This document shows positions 8,691 to 18,904 of a DNA stretch of 64,000 bases, piece by piece. This DNA is from Vibrio sp. CB1-14 (GTDB lineage: Bacteria > Pseudomonadota > Gammaproteobacteria > Enterobacterales > Vibrionaceae), in contig NZ_CP115920.1 of NCBI RefSeq assembly GCF_040412085.2, positions 2,356,001 to 2,420,000 on the forward strand. Reading direction: 5' to 3'. Positions within the stretch are counted from its first letter, which is position 1; each line of letters starts with the position of its first letter. The notes beneath the pieces are model-generated. The model was not told where the DNA came from, made no database searches, and saw only the letters and a list, made by a program, of their open reading frames with translations. The translations under genes were made by a program, and so were the position numbers.

Positions 8691-8730
8691 CGAGTATCTT
8701 GAAGCCAGATTTTCATAATGGTTTACTCTC

Positions 8731-9348
8731 ATGCTCATTGACCCAACGCTCACGGTGGAATCACAGGCCGCACTCACTAGTTACACTCGAAAACAAGTGG
8801 TTTACAGAAGCGGTAACTCTGCTAGAGGGCTTTATTGCGTTAAGAGTGGTCAGGTTGGCTTATATCAAGTCACTGAAAGCGGTAAGGAATCGCTACTCCG
8901 AATTTACGGACCAGGCAGTTACTTTGGGTATCGCTCACTGTTTACCAACCAAAACTATCCATCGACTGCACGAGCCATGTTGGATAGCGACATTATAAGA
9001 ATTGACGTTAATGATTTTCAGTCTCTTGATGAATTGGCTCCAGACTTAGCACAGTACCTGATGAAAGAAGTCTGCACTGAGCTAGGTGAAGCAGAAAAAA
9101 GGCTGATGCAGTACAACGCTTTTAGCGCCAAAAAGCGCATCCTTGATACCCTCACTCACTTCTTTGAAATGTACCCAGATTACCCCTGGACATATCGGGA
9201 AATCGGCGAGTATAGCGGCACAGATATCACGACTGTTATCCGATACTGCAAAGCTCTAAAGGCATCTGGAGTGTTACTCAAAGAAAGCAGAAAACCTAGC
9301 CCAGTCGATTTGGACATTTTAGCGGACTTTAGAAAGTCTATTGTTTAG
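8731..9348 (+). CDS. Crp/Fnr-family transcription regulator
   Basis: A 205-residue regulator. Residues about 20-110 form a cyclic-nucleotide-binding-type beta barrel (GLYCVKSGQVGLYQVTESGKE, then GPGSYFGYRSLF), and the C-terminal part is a winged helix with a recognition helix near residues 160-180 (YSGTDITTVIRYCKALKASG). It lacks the N-terminal cysteine cluster of oxygen-sensing Fnr, so the effector is unknown. It starts a two-gene plus-strand unit with the maturase 18 bp behind and is divergent from the exporter. It probably controls these neighbours; this is inference from position. Confidence 0.85.
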   Translation: MLIDPTLTVESQAALTSYTRKQVVYRSGNSARGLYCVKSGQVGLYQVTESGKESLLRIYGPGSYFGYRSLFTNQNYPSTARAMLDSDIIRIDVNDFQSLDELAPDLAQYLMKEVCTELGEAEKRLMQYNAFSAKKRILDTLTHFFEMYPDYPWTYREIGEYSGTDITTVIRYCKALKASGVLLKESRKPSPVDLDILADFRKSIV

Positions 9349-9366
9349 CACACACGATGAAACACT

Positions 9367-10677
9367 ATGCAAAAGATAACCTCCTGCCATGTAATGGCCA
9401 AACCCTCGGGATCCGTTTGCAATATCGATTGCAAGTACTGCTTTTATCTTGAAAAAGACAAACTTTATCCAGAAAGGCAGCAAAACTGGCGGATGACTGA
9501 TGAAACGTTAGAGCTGTTTATCCAACAACACATCGAGGCCCAACAAGGTGAGTTTGTTGACTTCGCATGGCAAGGAGGTGAACCGACTCTTCTAGGGCTA
9601 GAGTTCTACCAAAAAGTAGTAGCACTGTGTGACAAGTATGGTGAGGGCAAGTCGATTCGGCACGCGTTTCAAACTAATGGTTTGCAAATTAATGATGATT
9701 GGTGCCGTTTTTTTAAACAGCACAACTTTCTCATTGGCGTATCTATCGATGGCCCAGAAGATCTGCACGATCATTACCGCGTAACTCGTTCAAAACGCGG
9801 CACACATAGTAAAGTGATGGCAGCGATAACGTTACTCAATAAACACGCTGTAGAGTTCAACACACTCACTGTTATCAATGCTAAAAATGTACATGAGCCG
9901 CTTCGCGTCTATCAGTTTCTCAAAGACATTGGCTCAACATACATTCAATTCATTCCATTGGTTGAACGAGAAGTTAGTCGAAGCGAAGAAAGTCTAACAC
10001 TCGCCAAACCGGGTGATACCTTTTCCCCTGTTACACCGTGGTCAGTGAATCCGAAAGCTTACGCTAAGTTTCTTAACACCATATTTGATTACTGGGTGCG
10101 ACACGATGTCGGACAAACCTTTGTTCAAAGCTTTGATTCTATGCTGGCATCCTGGCTTGGAGAGCCGGCAGGCATATGCGTTTTTTCACCTCGCTGCGGG
10201 CACGCTTTTGCCCTAGAGGCCAACGGTGATCTCTACCAATGTGACCACTACGTTTATCCAGAATACAAACTGGGTAACATCCACGACTCCACCATATTTG
10301 CAATGAACAATTCACCCGCAGCAATTCAGTTTGGTAAAGACAAGTATGAAACATTGAATCAGAAATGCCTGAGCTGTCGTTACCGTTTTGCATGCAACGG
10401 AGGGTGCCCAAAGCATCGCTTTGAATTAGGTTCAAATGGAAAACCCGACCGCAACTATTTATGTCACGCCTACTACGAACATTTTAAGCATACTGAAAAA
10501 TCGATGACTGCTATGGCTCACTTGCTAAGACAAGGCCGACCAGCATCCGATATTATGCGCTACTTCCGTCAGCGCACCGATACAAAGCCTGAAGCAGAAA
10601 GGAGAAGTATCGGCCGAAATAGCGAGTGTCCTTGTGGCAGTGGTAAAAAATACAAGCGATGTTGTGCCCGGCATTAA
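9367..10677 (+). CDS. Anaerobic sulfatase-maturating enzyme, with SEC-C tail
   Basis: A 436-residue radical-SAM enzyme that oxidises the active-site Cys (or Ser) of type I sulfatases to C-alpha-formylglycine. The CX3CX2C cluster motif is CNIDCKYC (C18, C22, C25). The C-terminal half has the auxiliary Fe-S (SPASM-type) signature: GDLYQCDHYVYPEYKLGNI, split over residues about 290-308, and CLSCRYRFACNGGCPKHR near 337-354. Unlike the second maturase in the window, it ends with a SEC-C zinc motif (ECPCGSGKKYKRCC, residues about 420-433), known from SecA and other proteins. It works in the cytosol before sulfatase export. It lies in the same unit as the Crp-like gene. Confidence 0.93.
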   Translation: MQKITSCHVMAKPSGSVCNIDCKYCFYLEKDKLYPERQQNWRMTDETLELFIQQHIEAQQGEFVDFAWQGGEPTLLGLEFYQKVVALCDKYGEGKSIRHAFQTNGLQINDDWCRFFKQHNFLIGVSIDGPEDLHDHYRVTRSKRGTHSKVMAAITLLNKHAVEFNTLTVINAKNVHEPLRVYQFLKDIGSTYIQFIPLVEREVSRSEESLTLAKPGDTFSPVTPWSVNPKAYAKFLNTIFDYWVRHDVGQTFVQSFDSMLASWLGEPAGICVFSPRCGHAFALEANGDLYQCDHYVYPEYKLGNIHDSTIFAMNNSPAAIQFGKDKYETLNQKCLSCRYRFACNGGCPKHRFELGSNGKPDRNYLCHAYYEHFKHTEKSMTAMAHLLRQGRPASDIMRYFRQRTDTKPEAERRSIGRNSECPCGSGKKYKRCCARH

Positions 10678-10702
10678 AACCCAATCTAAAGCATAAAAAC
10701 AA

Positions 10703-10736
10703 AAATAGGGTAACGTTCGTTACCCTATTTTTTTAC
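10703..10736. terminator. Bidirectional terminator, maturase / sulfatase operon
   Basis: A 12-bp stem (10703-10714 with 10719-10730) with a GTTC loop and a T run on the plus side, A run on the other. It serves the plus-strand maturase and the end of the nine-gene minus-strand operon. Confidence 0.85.
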
Positions 10737-10762
10737 TTATCGCAGTAGTTCAGCGAGACAAC

Positions 10763-12226
10763 TTATAGTGTTTTCGCAAACTCCGGCACCATGACATAGT
10801 CTTCATCATCTGAGCATTTAAAGTTCTGCTCTTTACCCCAGCGCGTTAATAGCTCATTGTCCGCCATTTTTTCCGTATGCAAGTCAACGGCACGCTCTAA
10901 GTCCCAACCTTGGTACATCAAGTCAAGCAACGCCTGCACTGTCGTTTCTGACACTTCTCCAATGATGTTGGTCAGCTCATAGGGGTCAGACTCTACATCG
11001 AAAAGTAAGTCTTGGGATTCCTTTCCATGGTAGCGAATTAATTTCAAAGGCCCTTTACGGATCATTCGCGCAATGATTGGCGTGCCATCACTTTCGTTAT
11101 CGATAAGTTCGCTAATCACGTACCTTTCACTATCAACCTCTCCACGATAGATCTCTGAGACCAAACTCTGACCGTCTTGACGACTTGGAGGTTGCGCTCC
11201 TGCTAACTCACACAGCGTCGGACCAATGTCTATCAAACTGCTCGGTGACGTCACCTCTTTGGGAGTAATGTTGGTACCAGTGACAAGCATCGGGATCCTC
11301 GCCGAGCCTTCAAAGAAGGTATGCTTTCCATAGATTTCACGCTCGCCCATCTGGTCACCATGATCAGAGGTATAAATGAATACATTATCGCGGTCTTGAC
11401 GCTCACAATAGGCTTCAAATGCGGATTTGACCATACCAACCTGAGTATCAATTTGTTCTACCATTCCACAATAAGCAGCGCGAATGTCGAGCACTTTGGA
11501 CTCCTCAACCGTATTCTTAAAGTGGTCTGTCATATTCTTCAAATCATCAGGCTGATTATGGAAGCTATGCGGCAACTTAACGCGCGGACGGTATTTATCA
11601 AAAAGCGCTTCCGGACAGACGTAAGTACAGTGAGGACCATAGGTGCCGACAACAATCAGCTGGGGTTTTTCATGATCTTGCTGCATGTACTCGATGGCTG
11701 TTCTAACCACTTTTTTGTCATACTCAAGGATCGGTGATATGCCCCCTTTCGCCACTTCTAACGAACCTGGAATCGTCAATGAGTCTGCAAAGTCTCCAAT
11801 CTCACTCTCTATCCAATCTTCACGCGACCACGCCCACATAGATGGAAGGAAATCGCCTAGAATTCTTTTCGTAAAACCGTGCCTTTGGTTATAGCCCAAA
11901 AAGTGCATTCTTCCACACAGAACGGTTTCATACCCCTCCGCTCCCAGTGAATGAGCGAATGTGGCCTGATCATCTGCAATCGTACAAAGATTGGTAAATG
12001 TCCCAGTTTGGCTTGAATGCTTGCCCGTCATCAATGATAGACGTGCAGGCACGCAAAGAGGATTTGGCGTATAGGCACTTGTGAAATTGACCCCTTCTTG
12101 CGCCATAGTGTCCAAAACAGGGGTCTCTACTCTCTCTTGCTCTACCTGAGGACTAGAGCCCAAGTACATACCGTTATGTTGGTCACTAAGAAATACCAGA
12201 ATGTTAGGTTTTCGGTTTGTTGTCAT
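10763..12226 (-). CDS. Type I (formylglycine) sulfatase, cytoplasmic
   Basis: A 487-residue sulfatase without a signal peptide, so likely cytosolic. The sulfatase signature is CVPARLSLMTG, with C58 to be turned into formylglycine, P60 and R62. Calcium-binding residues are seen in the N-terminal SDQH (D15, Q16) and in the later SDHGD segment near residue 290. It removes sulfate esters from a sugar. The substrate is not evident. It is the last gene of the nine-gene operon, four bases after the GH3 stop, so it probably acts on an oligosaccharide after import. The Cys-type motif fits maturation by the two radical-SAM enzymes nearby. Confidence 0.92.
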   Translation of the reverse strand: MTTNRKPNILVFLSDQHNGMYLGSSPQVEQERVETPVLDTMAQEGVNFTSAYTPNPLCVPARLSLMTGKHSSQTGTFTNLCTIADDQATFAHSLGAEGYETVLCGRMHFLGYNQRHGFTKRILGDFLPSMWAWSREDWIESEIGDFADSLTIPGSLEVAKGGISPILEYDKKVVRTAIEYMQQDHEKPQLIVVGTYGPHCTYVCPEALFDKYRPRVKLPHSFHNQPDDLKNMTDHFKNTVEESKVLDIRAAYCGMVEQIDTQVGMVKSAFEAYCERQDRDNVFIYTSDHGDQMGEREIYGKHTFFEGSARIPMLVTGTNITPKEVTSPSSLIDIGPTLCELAGAQPPSRQDGQSLVSEIYRGEVDSERYVISELIDNESDGTPIIARMIRKGPLKLIRYHGKESQDLLFDVESDPYELTNIIGEVSETTVQALLDLMYQGWDLERAVDLHTEKMADNELLTRWGKEQNFKCSDDEDYVMVPEFAKTL

Positions 12227-12229
12227 CGT

Positions 12230-14404
12230 CTAGTTAACCTCAGTTTGGTAAAGTTGAGAGCTTGTACACTCTAGTGGTAATAAATCATCGGAATTCGGCC
12301 CAACCAAGAACGTGACCGCCGATTTTGGATTGACATAATCAGCGATGGTTTCAAAGTAGCCCAATCCATCAATATCCACTTCAAATTCAACATGACGGCT
12401 GCTGCACGCTTCGATATCAACACGTTCAAAACCAATCAGCTCTTTCTCTGGGCGAGTACAGCTTGAATATGCTCTAGAAAAATAGAGCTGGCAGATTTCC
12501 GTTGCCTTTATTGGTGATAAATTTGAAAGGGTAAAACCAATTTTCACTTTACCATCAGCAACAGACATCAGCTCTACATCGCTATAACGAAACTTCGCAT
12601 AGCTTAAGCCATATCCAAATGGGTATAACGGTGCTCTATCAACATCCTTATAGCCGCGATAATCGGCAAAATCTCGCATTTTACCCAGTGGTTTCTTGTT
12701 GTAGTAAATAGGGATCTGACCCGTAGACTTAGGGAAAGTCATGGTTAACTTACCACTAGGACAAGCCCTACCAAAGAGAAGGTCAGCAACCGCCGCGCCT
12801 GTTTCAGTACCACATTGCCAAGCCATCAAATGCGCATCAGCATGGCGAGAGATCGCCTGTGAAGGCATCGGTCTACCGCCGCATTGCACGACAACGAATG
12901 GCTTGCCCGTGTTAGCAATGGCCTCAATTGCTTCTTCTTGGCCAGATGGTAGCTTCAACTCAGCAATGTTTCTCGCTTCACCCGAGCTACGATGGCTTTC
13001 ACCAACACATAGCACCACAACGTCCGCACGATGAGCACTCTCCACCCACTCATCGGTAAGCGCACTGTATTCGGTCAACACGTTTTGCTCGCCGATAAGG
13101 TCTTTGATTCCTTGGTAAATGGACACCACATCATCAGACTTGCCGTCTAAACACCAAGAGCCTAAATGCTGTCGCTGAGTATGTGCATGAGGTCCAACGA
13201 CAGCGACTTTGGTTTCATTTTGGACAAGCGGCAACAAGTTATCGCGGTTTTTCAACAGCACCATACTCTGTTGAGCAAGTTCCTTTGCTCTATTAGTATG
13301 TTCAGGTGCACGTTGACACAGCTGAGCTTTCTCTGCATCCACATAAGGATGCTCAAACAGACCAGCTTCAAATTTTACCGTCAAGACGCGACTAACCGCA
13401 TCATCAATCTGCTGTATAGTCACCAAACCCGCCTCTAACGCTGTGTGCAGATGGTCTTGGTATGCTTCCGATGTCATGGCCATATCGACGCCAGCGTCCA
13501 GCGCCATTGCAGCCGCATGAACCTCATCCCTCGCCACGCGGAAATGATGTAAATCTGAAATAGAGCCCCAATCACTCACCACAAACCCGTCAAATCCATG
13601 ATCTTTCTTTAGCCAACCGTTGATCAAGTCCTTAGATGATGTCACCGGAGTTCCACCTAAGTCATTGAATCCCGACATAAAGGTCTTTACGCCAGCATTA
13701 ATAGCGGCTTTAAAAGGAGGAAGGTAAACATTAGCTAGGGTGTTTTCTGATATTTCAGTTGTATCGTAGTCGCACCCGCTTTCAGAAGCCCCATAACCAA
13801 CAAAGTGTTTGGCACAGCTAACTAGGCTGCCAGGGGATGCCAAATCATCCCCTTGGAAGCCTTTAACAACAGCAGCGGCCATAGCACCATTCAAAAGTGG
13901 ATCTTCACCAAAGCTTTCAATCACTCGGCCCCAGCGAGGGTCTCGTACAACATCCATCATCGGCGCAAAAGTCCAATTGATGCCAAGAGAAGAGGCTTCT
14001 AGAGCAACATCGCGGTATGCATCGGTTACCAACGATGCATTCCAAGAACAAGACTGAGCCAACGGAATAGGCAAAACGGTAGACTGACCATAGATAACAT
14101 CACGGGCAAAGATAACCGGAATACCTAGACGGCTCTGCTCCACGGCAACTCTTTGGATCTCATTGATTTGCTCTGGGTCGACGGTTTCCCCTGGAGCGTT
14201 GCCAGCCCATGCTGTATCAGCAAGAATTCGCGATCCAACCAAACCACTGCGGACTTGGCTCAAATATTCTTGTTTCTTACTGTCATACTCCAGCATAGGC
14301 GATTGACAGAGTTGACCAATTTTCTCCTCCAGTGACATCAGAGAAAGTAACGAGCTAACACGCTCTTCAGTGGATAAATCAGGGTTGTTGTAATTTAGTG
14401 TCAT
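12230..14404 (-). CDS. Glycoside hydrolase family 3 (beta-glucosidase-like)
   Basis: A retaining beta-glycosidase of about 724 residues. The GH3 barrel carries KHFVGYG near residue 200 and the nucleophile aspartate in VVSDWGS (D279 or one less, depending on start). A second alpha/beta sandwich domain and a C-terminal fibronectin-III-like domain (from YPFGYGLSY) follow, as in BglX. There is no signal peptide, so it should act in the cytosol on imported oligosaccharide, unlike periplasmic BglX. I chose the second of two adjacent ATG codons because GAGAAG directly abuts the first. The exact sugar specificity is unknown; xylosidase or N-acetylglucosaminidase activity also occurs in GH3. Confidence 0.92.
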   Translation of the reverse strand: MTLNYNNPDLSTEERVSSLLSLMSLEEKIGQLCQSPMLEYDSKKQEYLSQVRSGLVGSRILADTAWAGNAPGETVDPEQINEIQRVAVEQSRLGIPVIFARDVIYGQSTVLPIPLAQSCSWNASLVTDAYRDVALEASSLGINWTFAPMMDVVRDPRWGRVIESFGEDPLLNGAMAAAVVKGFQGDDLASPGSLVSCAKHFVGYGASESGCDYDTTEISENTLANVYLPPFKAAINAGVKTFMSGFNDLGGTPVTSSKDLINGWLKKDHGFDGFVVSDWGSISDLHHFRVARDEVHAAAMALDAGVDMAMTSEAYQDHLHTALEAGLVTIQQIDDAVSRVLTVKFEAGLFEHPYVDAEKAQLCQRAPEHTNRAKELAQQSMVLLKNRDNLLPLVQNETKVAVVGPHAHTQRQHLGSWCLDGKSDDVVSIYQGIKDLIGEQNVLTEYSALTDEWVESAHRADVVVLCVGESHRSSGEARNIAELKLPSGQEEAIEAIANTGKPFVVVQCGGRPMPSQAISRHADAHLMAWQCGTETGAAVADLLFGRACPSGKLTMTFPKSTGQIPIYYNKKPLGKMRDFADYRGYKDVDRAPLYPFGYGLSYAKFRYSDVELMSVADGKVKIGFTLSNLSPIKATEICQLYFSRAYSSCTRPEKELIGFERVDIEACSSRHVEFEVDIDGLGYFETIADYVNPKSAVTFLVGPNSDDLLPLECTSSQLYQTEVN

Positions 14405-14418
14405 CATCTTCTCAAATC

Positions 14419-14880
14419 TTACTTTAACTGATAGTCAAAGGCTTCTGTCAATAACTCAGCGGTACTTTCTGCAACAGAGGTGTCCGCTTTAGCAATGGCG
14501 CGGTTATATCTCAACTTTGCGGCTTCAAGAACATACTTGTTGTCTAACTCAAGATAAACATCGATAAAGCTATCAAGTTGTTCGTTGGTCATTTTGCCGA
14601 TAATCTCTTTCGGCTTTGGCTGTGATTCATAATAAAAGCTAGGCTTAGGCTTCATGCCACTTTGTTCCCACGCTTCGATTACTTGCTGATAACCACCGAC
14701 ATAGTCTTCATCAATCCTCAGCTCGATTTTGTCTAGACCTTTTAATGCCTCAATATAATTGCCATCATGTTCTTGAGCTTGCGCATGATGAAAGTAATTA
14801 GCCGTCTGCTGGTACACTTTTGCATAAGCACTAATATAAGTAACGGCAACAAACAGAGTTAATAAAATGAGTTTCTTCAT
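14419..14880 (-). CDS. Small exported protein of unknown function
   Basis: A 153-residue protein that I do not recognise. It starts MKKLILLTLFVAVTYISAYA, a clear signal peptide, and the rest is hydrophilic and helical (HAQAQEHDGNYIEALKGLDKI looks TPR-like, near residues 30-50). I chose the ATG at 14880 rather than one further upstream because it begins the signal peptide. It overlaps the end of the preceding permease by about 7 nt and lies 14 nt before GH3. Conservation of place inside a sugar-transport operon suggests a periplasmic role linked to uptake, but this is only context. Confidence 0.75.
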   Translation of the reverse strand: MKKLILLTLFVAVTYISAYAKVYQQTANYFHHAQAQEHDGNYIEALKGLDKIELRIDEDYVGGYQQVIEAWEQSGMKPKPSFYYESQPKPKEIIGKMTNEQLDSFIDVYLELDNKYVLEAAKLRYNRAIAKADTSVAESTAELLTEAFDYQLK

Positions 14881-14887
14881 AATAAAC

Positions 14888-15706
14888 CTACTTAATACCC
14901 ACACCAGTAAATGCTTTTACAAAGTTCTTTTGTAAGAAGAAGAACACAATAACAACAGGCAACGCTATCATAGTGGTCATTGCCCACAATTGTTCCACGT
15001 TAGCCGCTGGCACCTCGGTTTGGAAGTTATATAAAGCAAGCTGTAACGTCATGAGCGAGTCGTCTCTTACGTAGAGTAGAGGGTTCATAAAGTCGTTCCA
15101 GGTATTCATAAAGGTCAGCACGCCAACAGTTGAAAGCGCCGGCTTAATCATAGGAAGAATAATTTTCCAGAAAATTCTAAATTCAGACGCACCGTCGATT
15201 CTTGCAGCCTCTAAGTATGCATTATCAATTTGCTTCATAAACTGCACCATAAGAAACACATTATATGCACTAATTGCGGATGGAATAATTAGCACTCGAT
15301 AGGTATTTATCCAGCCCCAGTCATACATCATCATATAGGTTGGGATAGTAAATAGGATTGCTGGAATCATCATTGATGCCAAGATGATTTTCAGCCAGAA
15401 CTCTCTACTTGGTAAGTTCGTTTTTACTATCGCAAAGGCAACCATCGCTGAAAACAGTGTGTTCATGATAGTTACAGTGACAGAGATAAAGATAGTATTA
15501 AAAAATATACGACCCAGATTCACAGACTTAATGACATCAATATACCCTGTCAATGAGATTGCCTTTGGCAAAGCCGTTGGGTAGTGAAGAATGTCACTTC
15601 CATCCTTAAATGAATTCATGATCATATAGAAAAATGGATAAAGCACGATAATACTAGCAAAGCTTAGCAAACCTAATATTAGAATTTGATTATTGTTTAC
15701 TTTCAT
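14888..15706 (-). CDS. Carbohydrate ABC transporter permease, MalG type
   Basis: A 272-residue inner-membrane permease with six hydrophobic segments. The EAA loop that contacts the ATPase is EAARIDGASEFRIFWKIILP (residues about 163-182). It pairs with the MalF-type permease upstream, overlapping its stop by four bases (ATGA), so translation is coupled. With the binding protein and the UgpC/MalK-type ATPase it forms a complete CUT1-type sugar importer. The transported sugar is inferred to be an oligosaccharide, possibly sulfated, from the neighbouring genes. Confidence 0.93.
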   Translation of the reverse strand: MKVNNNQILILGLLSFASIIVLYPFFYMIMNSFKDGSDILHYPTALPKAISLTGYIDVIKSVNLGRIFFNTIFISVTVTIMNTLFSAMVAFAIVKTNLPSREFWLKIILASMMIPAILFTIPTYMMMYDWGWINTYRVLIIPSAISAYNVFLMVQFMKQIDNAYLEAARIDGASEFRIFWKIILPMIKPALSTVGVLTFMNTWNDFMNPLLYVRDDSLMTLQLALYNFQTEVPAANVEQLWAMTTMIALPVVIVFFFLQKNFVKAFTGVGIK

Positions 15707-16589
15707 GAATTAGAGTCCTTAGTGGTAATCTTTAGTTGAAGCATTGTCAGCATGTAGATAATTGCCGCAAGTAATAGACCGATAGTAGAAGCCGCGCCCA
15801 TTTCCATCTGTGCAAAACCCGTGTCATATAGATATACAACTGGCGTTAGTGCCGACTGATACGCTCCCCCTTTAAGGTCAAAGTTCATGAATATTTCTGT
15901 AAACATCTGAAGGCCATTAATAATATTAATAGTCATAACAAATATGATCTGATTCTTAATCATAGGAATCGTTATCTTGGTAACTTTTCTCCACCATGAA
16001 GCACCATCAATATCGGCGGCTTCATAAAGCGACTTATTGATGCTTGCAATGCCGCCTAGAAAAATAATCATTTGTACACCAAACCACTTCCATGAACTGA
16101 ACACAGCAATGATTGGCATTGGTAGCCACTGGTCAAACTTCCAAAACACCGGCTCATCAATGACACCAAGCTGAGCCATCCCCGTTTGAACTGGGCCGGA
16201 TGGGCCTGAGATAAAGTCAAAGGCGATCATCGCCACAGTGATCGAAGTAATTACTGGGATAAACATGACCGTGCGGAACAGTCCTCCTAGAAACTTCACT
16301 TCGTTAAGCAGTAGTGCTAGCGATAACGCGATAACAAAGCTCAAGGATACGAAAATCACTTGATTGAACAGAACATTCAATAACGACTTCCAAAACATCC
16401 AATCCAAAGCAATGTTTATCCAATTCCCAAACCCAATGAACTTCGTCTCTTCCGGGTTGAGAATATTGATACTCAGAAAGCTACTTTCAAAAGATAGAAA
16501 TAGTGGGTATACCAAGAACACAACAAAAAACAGTAGCCAAGGCAATAAGAAAACGTAGCTCCAAAAATTGGTTCTCATATGATTGATCA

Positions 16590-16590
<1 letters not shown>
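15703..16590 (-). CDS. Carbohydrate ABC transporter permease, MalF type
   Basis: A 295-residue permease with six hydrophobic segments and the EAA loop EAADIDGASWWRKVTKITIP (residues about 190-209). Its N-terminus (NFWSYVFLLPWLLFFVVFLVYP) is the first membrane span. It shares one base with the stop of the binding-protein gene before it and four with the second permease after it. It is part of a CUT1-type sugar importer; specificity is unknown. Confidence 0.93.
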
Positions 16591-17870
<1,280 letters not shown>

Positions 17871-17880
17871 AATATTCACC

Positions 17881-18864
17881 TTAAAATGTTTCTCGTCTAA
17901 TTAGTTCCGCTTGTAACATTCGCATGCTATCTAACCCCTTTTCGCCATTGATGGCATCGAGAACAAGGGTTGCGGCCTGAACACCCATTTTGTATTTGTC
18001 GTGACATACGGTTGTAAGCCTTGGCACAATCAGGTTGGCCATTTGAATGTCATCAAATCCCACTAAACGCATATCTGTTGGAATCGAAATGTTGTGCTTA
18101 TTTGCAGCTCTAATGATTCCAATTGCCATTTCATCGTTACTCGAAAAGATCGCTTTAGGTGTTGTCCTTTTAAAAAGTTGGTCTGCTTTCTCATAGGCTA
18201 TTTCATCTTCAAATTCAGCATTAATAATGCACTCCTTTTTAATGCTAATATTGAAATACCCTAGAGCAGACAAACACCCTGCCAACCTCTTTTGACTATC
18301 GTAACTATTCTCTGGACCAGAGAAAAAATACACTTCACTTTCACCACTATTAATAAGCTCTTTAACCGCTAAGAAAGAACCCCCAAAGTTATCAATAAGC
18401 AGTGAGTAAACGTTGTCGGAATGAATTTCTCTATCGAGAACAACAAAGGGAAGTTGCTCCGATGCTTTATTGATTATTACTTCATCAGGTATTTCACTAG
18501 AGAGAATAATTGCACCATCGATATACTCATTGTTCAGGTATCGTTCTAATGTACCCGGTTCTTGGTTCGACAAGCTTAGTGCCATGACATCATAACCTTT
18601 AGCATGCAGTTGTTTCTCAATGCCTTTTACGACCTTACTGTAGACTGGGCCGTACCAAGAATTAAAAAATAGACCTACACACTTATTGTTATTGCTCTGT
18701 GTTAACTTCTTTACCCTTTCTGGGTAATAACCAAGTTCATTCGCGACATCAATTATTCTTGCTCGTGTATCCTTTCTAACTTTTTCGCCACCATTTAGAG
18801 CATACGACACAGTAGAGATAGATACGTTGGCATTCTTCGCGACATCTTTAATTGTAGCTTTCAT
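17881..18864 (-). CDS. LacI-family transcription regulator
   Basis: A 327-residue regulator. Residues 2-24 form the LacI helix-turn-helix (ATIKDVAKNANVSISTVSYA), followed by a hinge and a periplasmic-binding-protein-like sensor domain with GFDDIQMANLIVPRLTTV near the end. I chose the ATG at 18864, which has GAGG seven bases before it, over an upstream one. It lies in the middle of the operon, between the phosphorylase and binding-protein genes, so it is probably autoregulated together with them. The inducer is likely a breakdown product of the imported sugar; this is inferred. Confidence 0.93.
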   Translation of the reverse strand: MKATIKDVAKNANVSISTVSYALNGGEKVRKDTRARIIDVANELGYYPERVKKLTQSNNNKCVGLFFNSWYGPVYSKVVKGIEKQLHAKGYDVMALSLSNQEPGTLERYLNNEYIDGAIILSSEIPDEVIINKASEQLPFVVLDREIHSDNVYSLLIDNFGGSFLAVKELINSGESEVYFFSGPENSYDSQKRLAGCLSALGYFNISIKKECIINAEFEDEIAYEKADQLFKRTTPKAIFSSNDEMAIGIIRAANKHNISIPTDMRLVGFDDIQMANLIVPRLTTVCHDKYKMGVQAATLVLDAINGEKGLDSMRMLQAELIRRETF

Positions 18865-18904
18865 TGCAAACCTCAAGTTGGGGCTTATTCAGCCCCAAAT
18901 AAAA

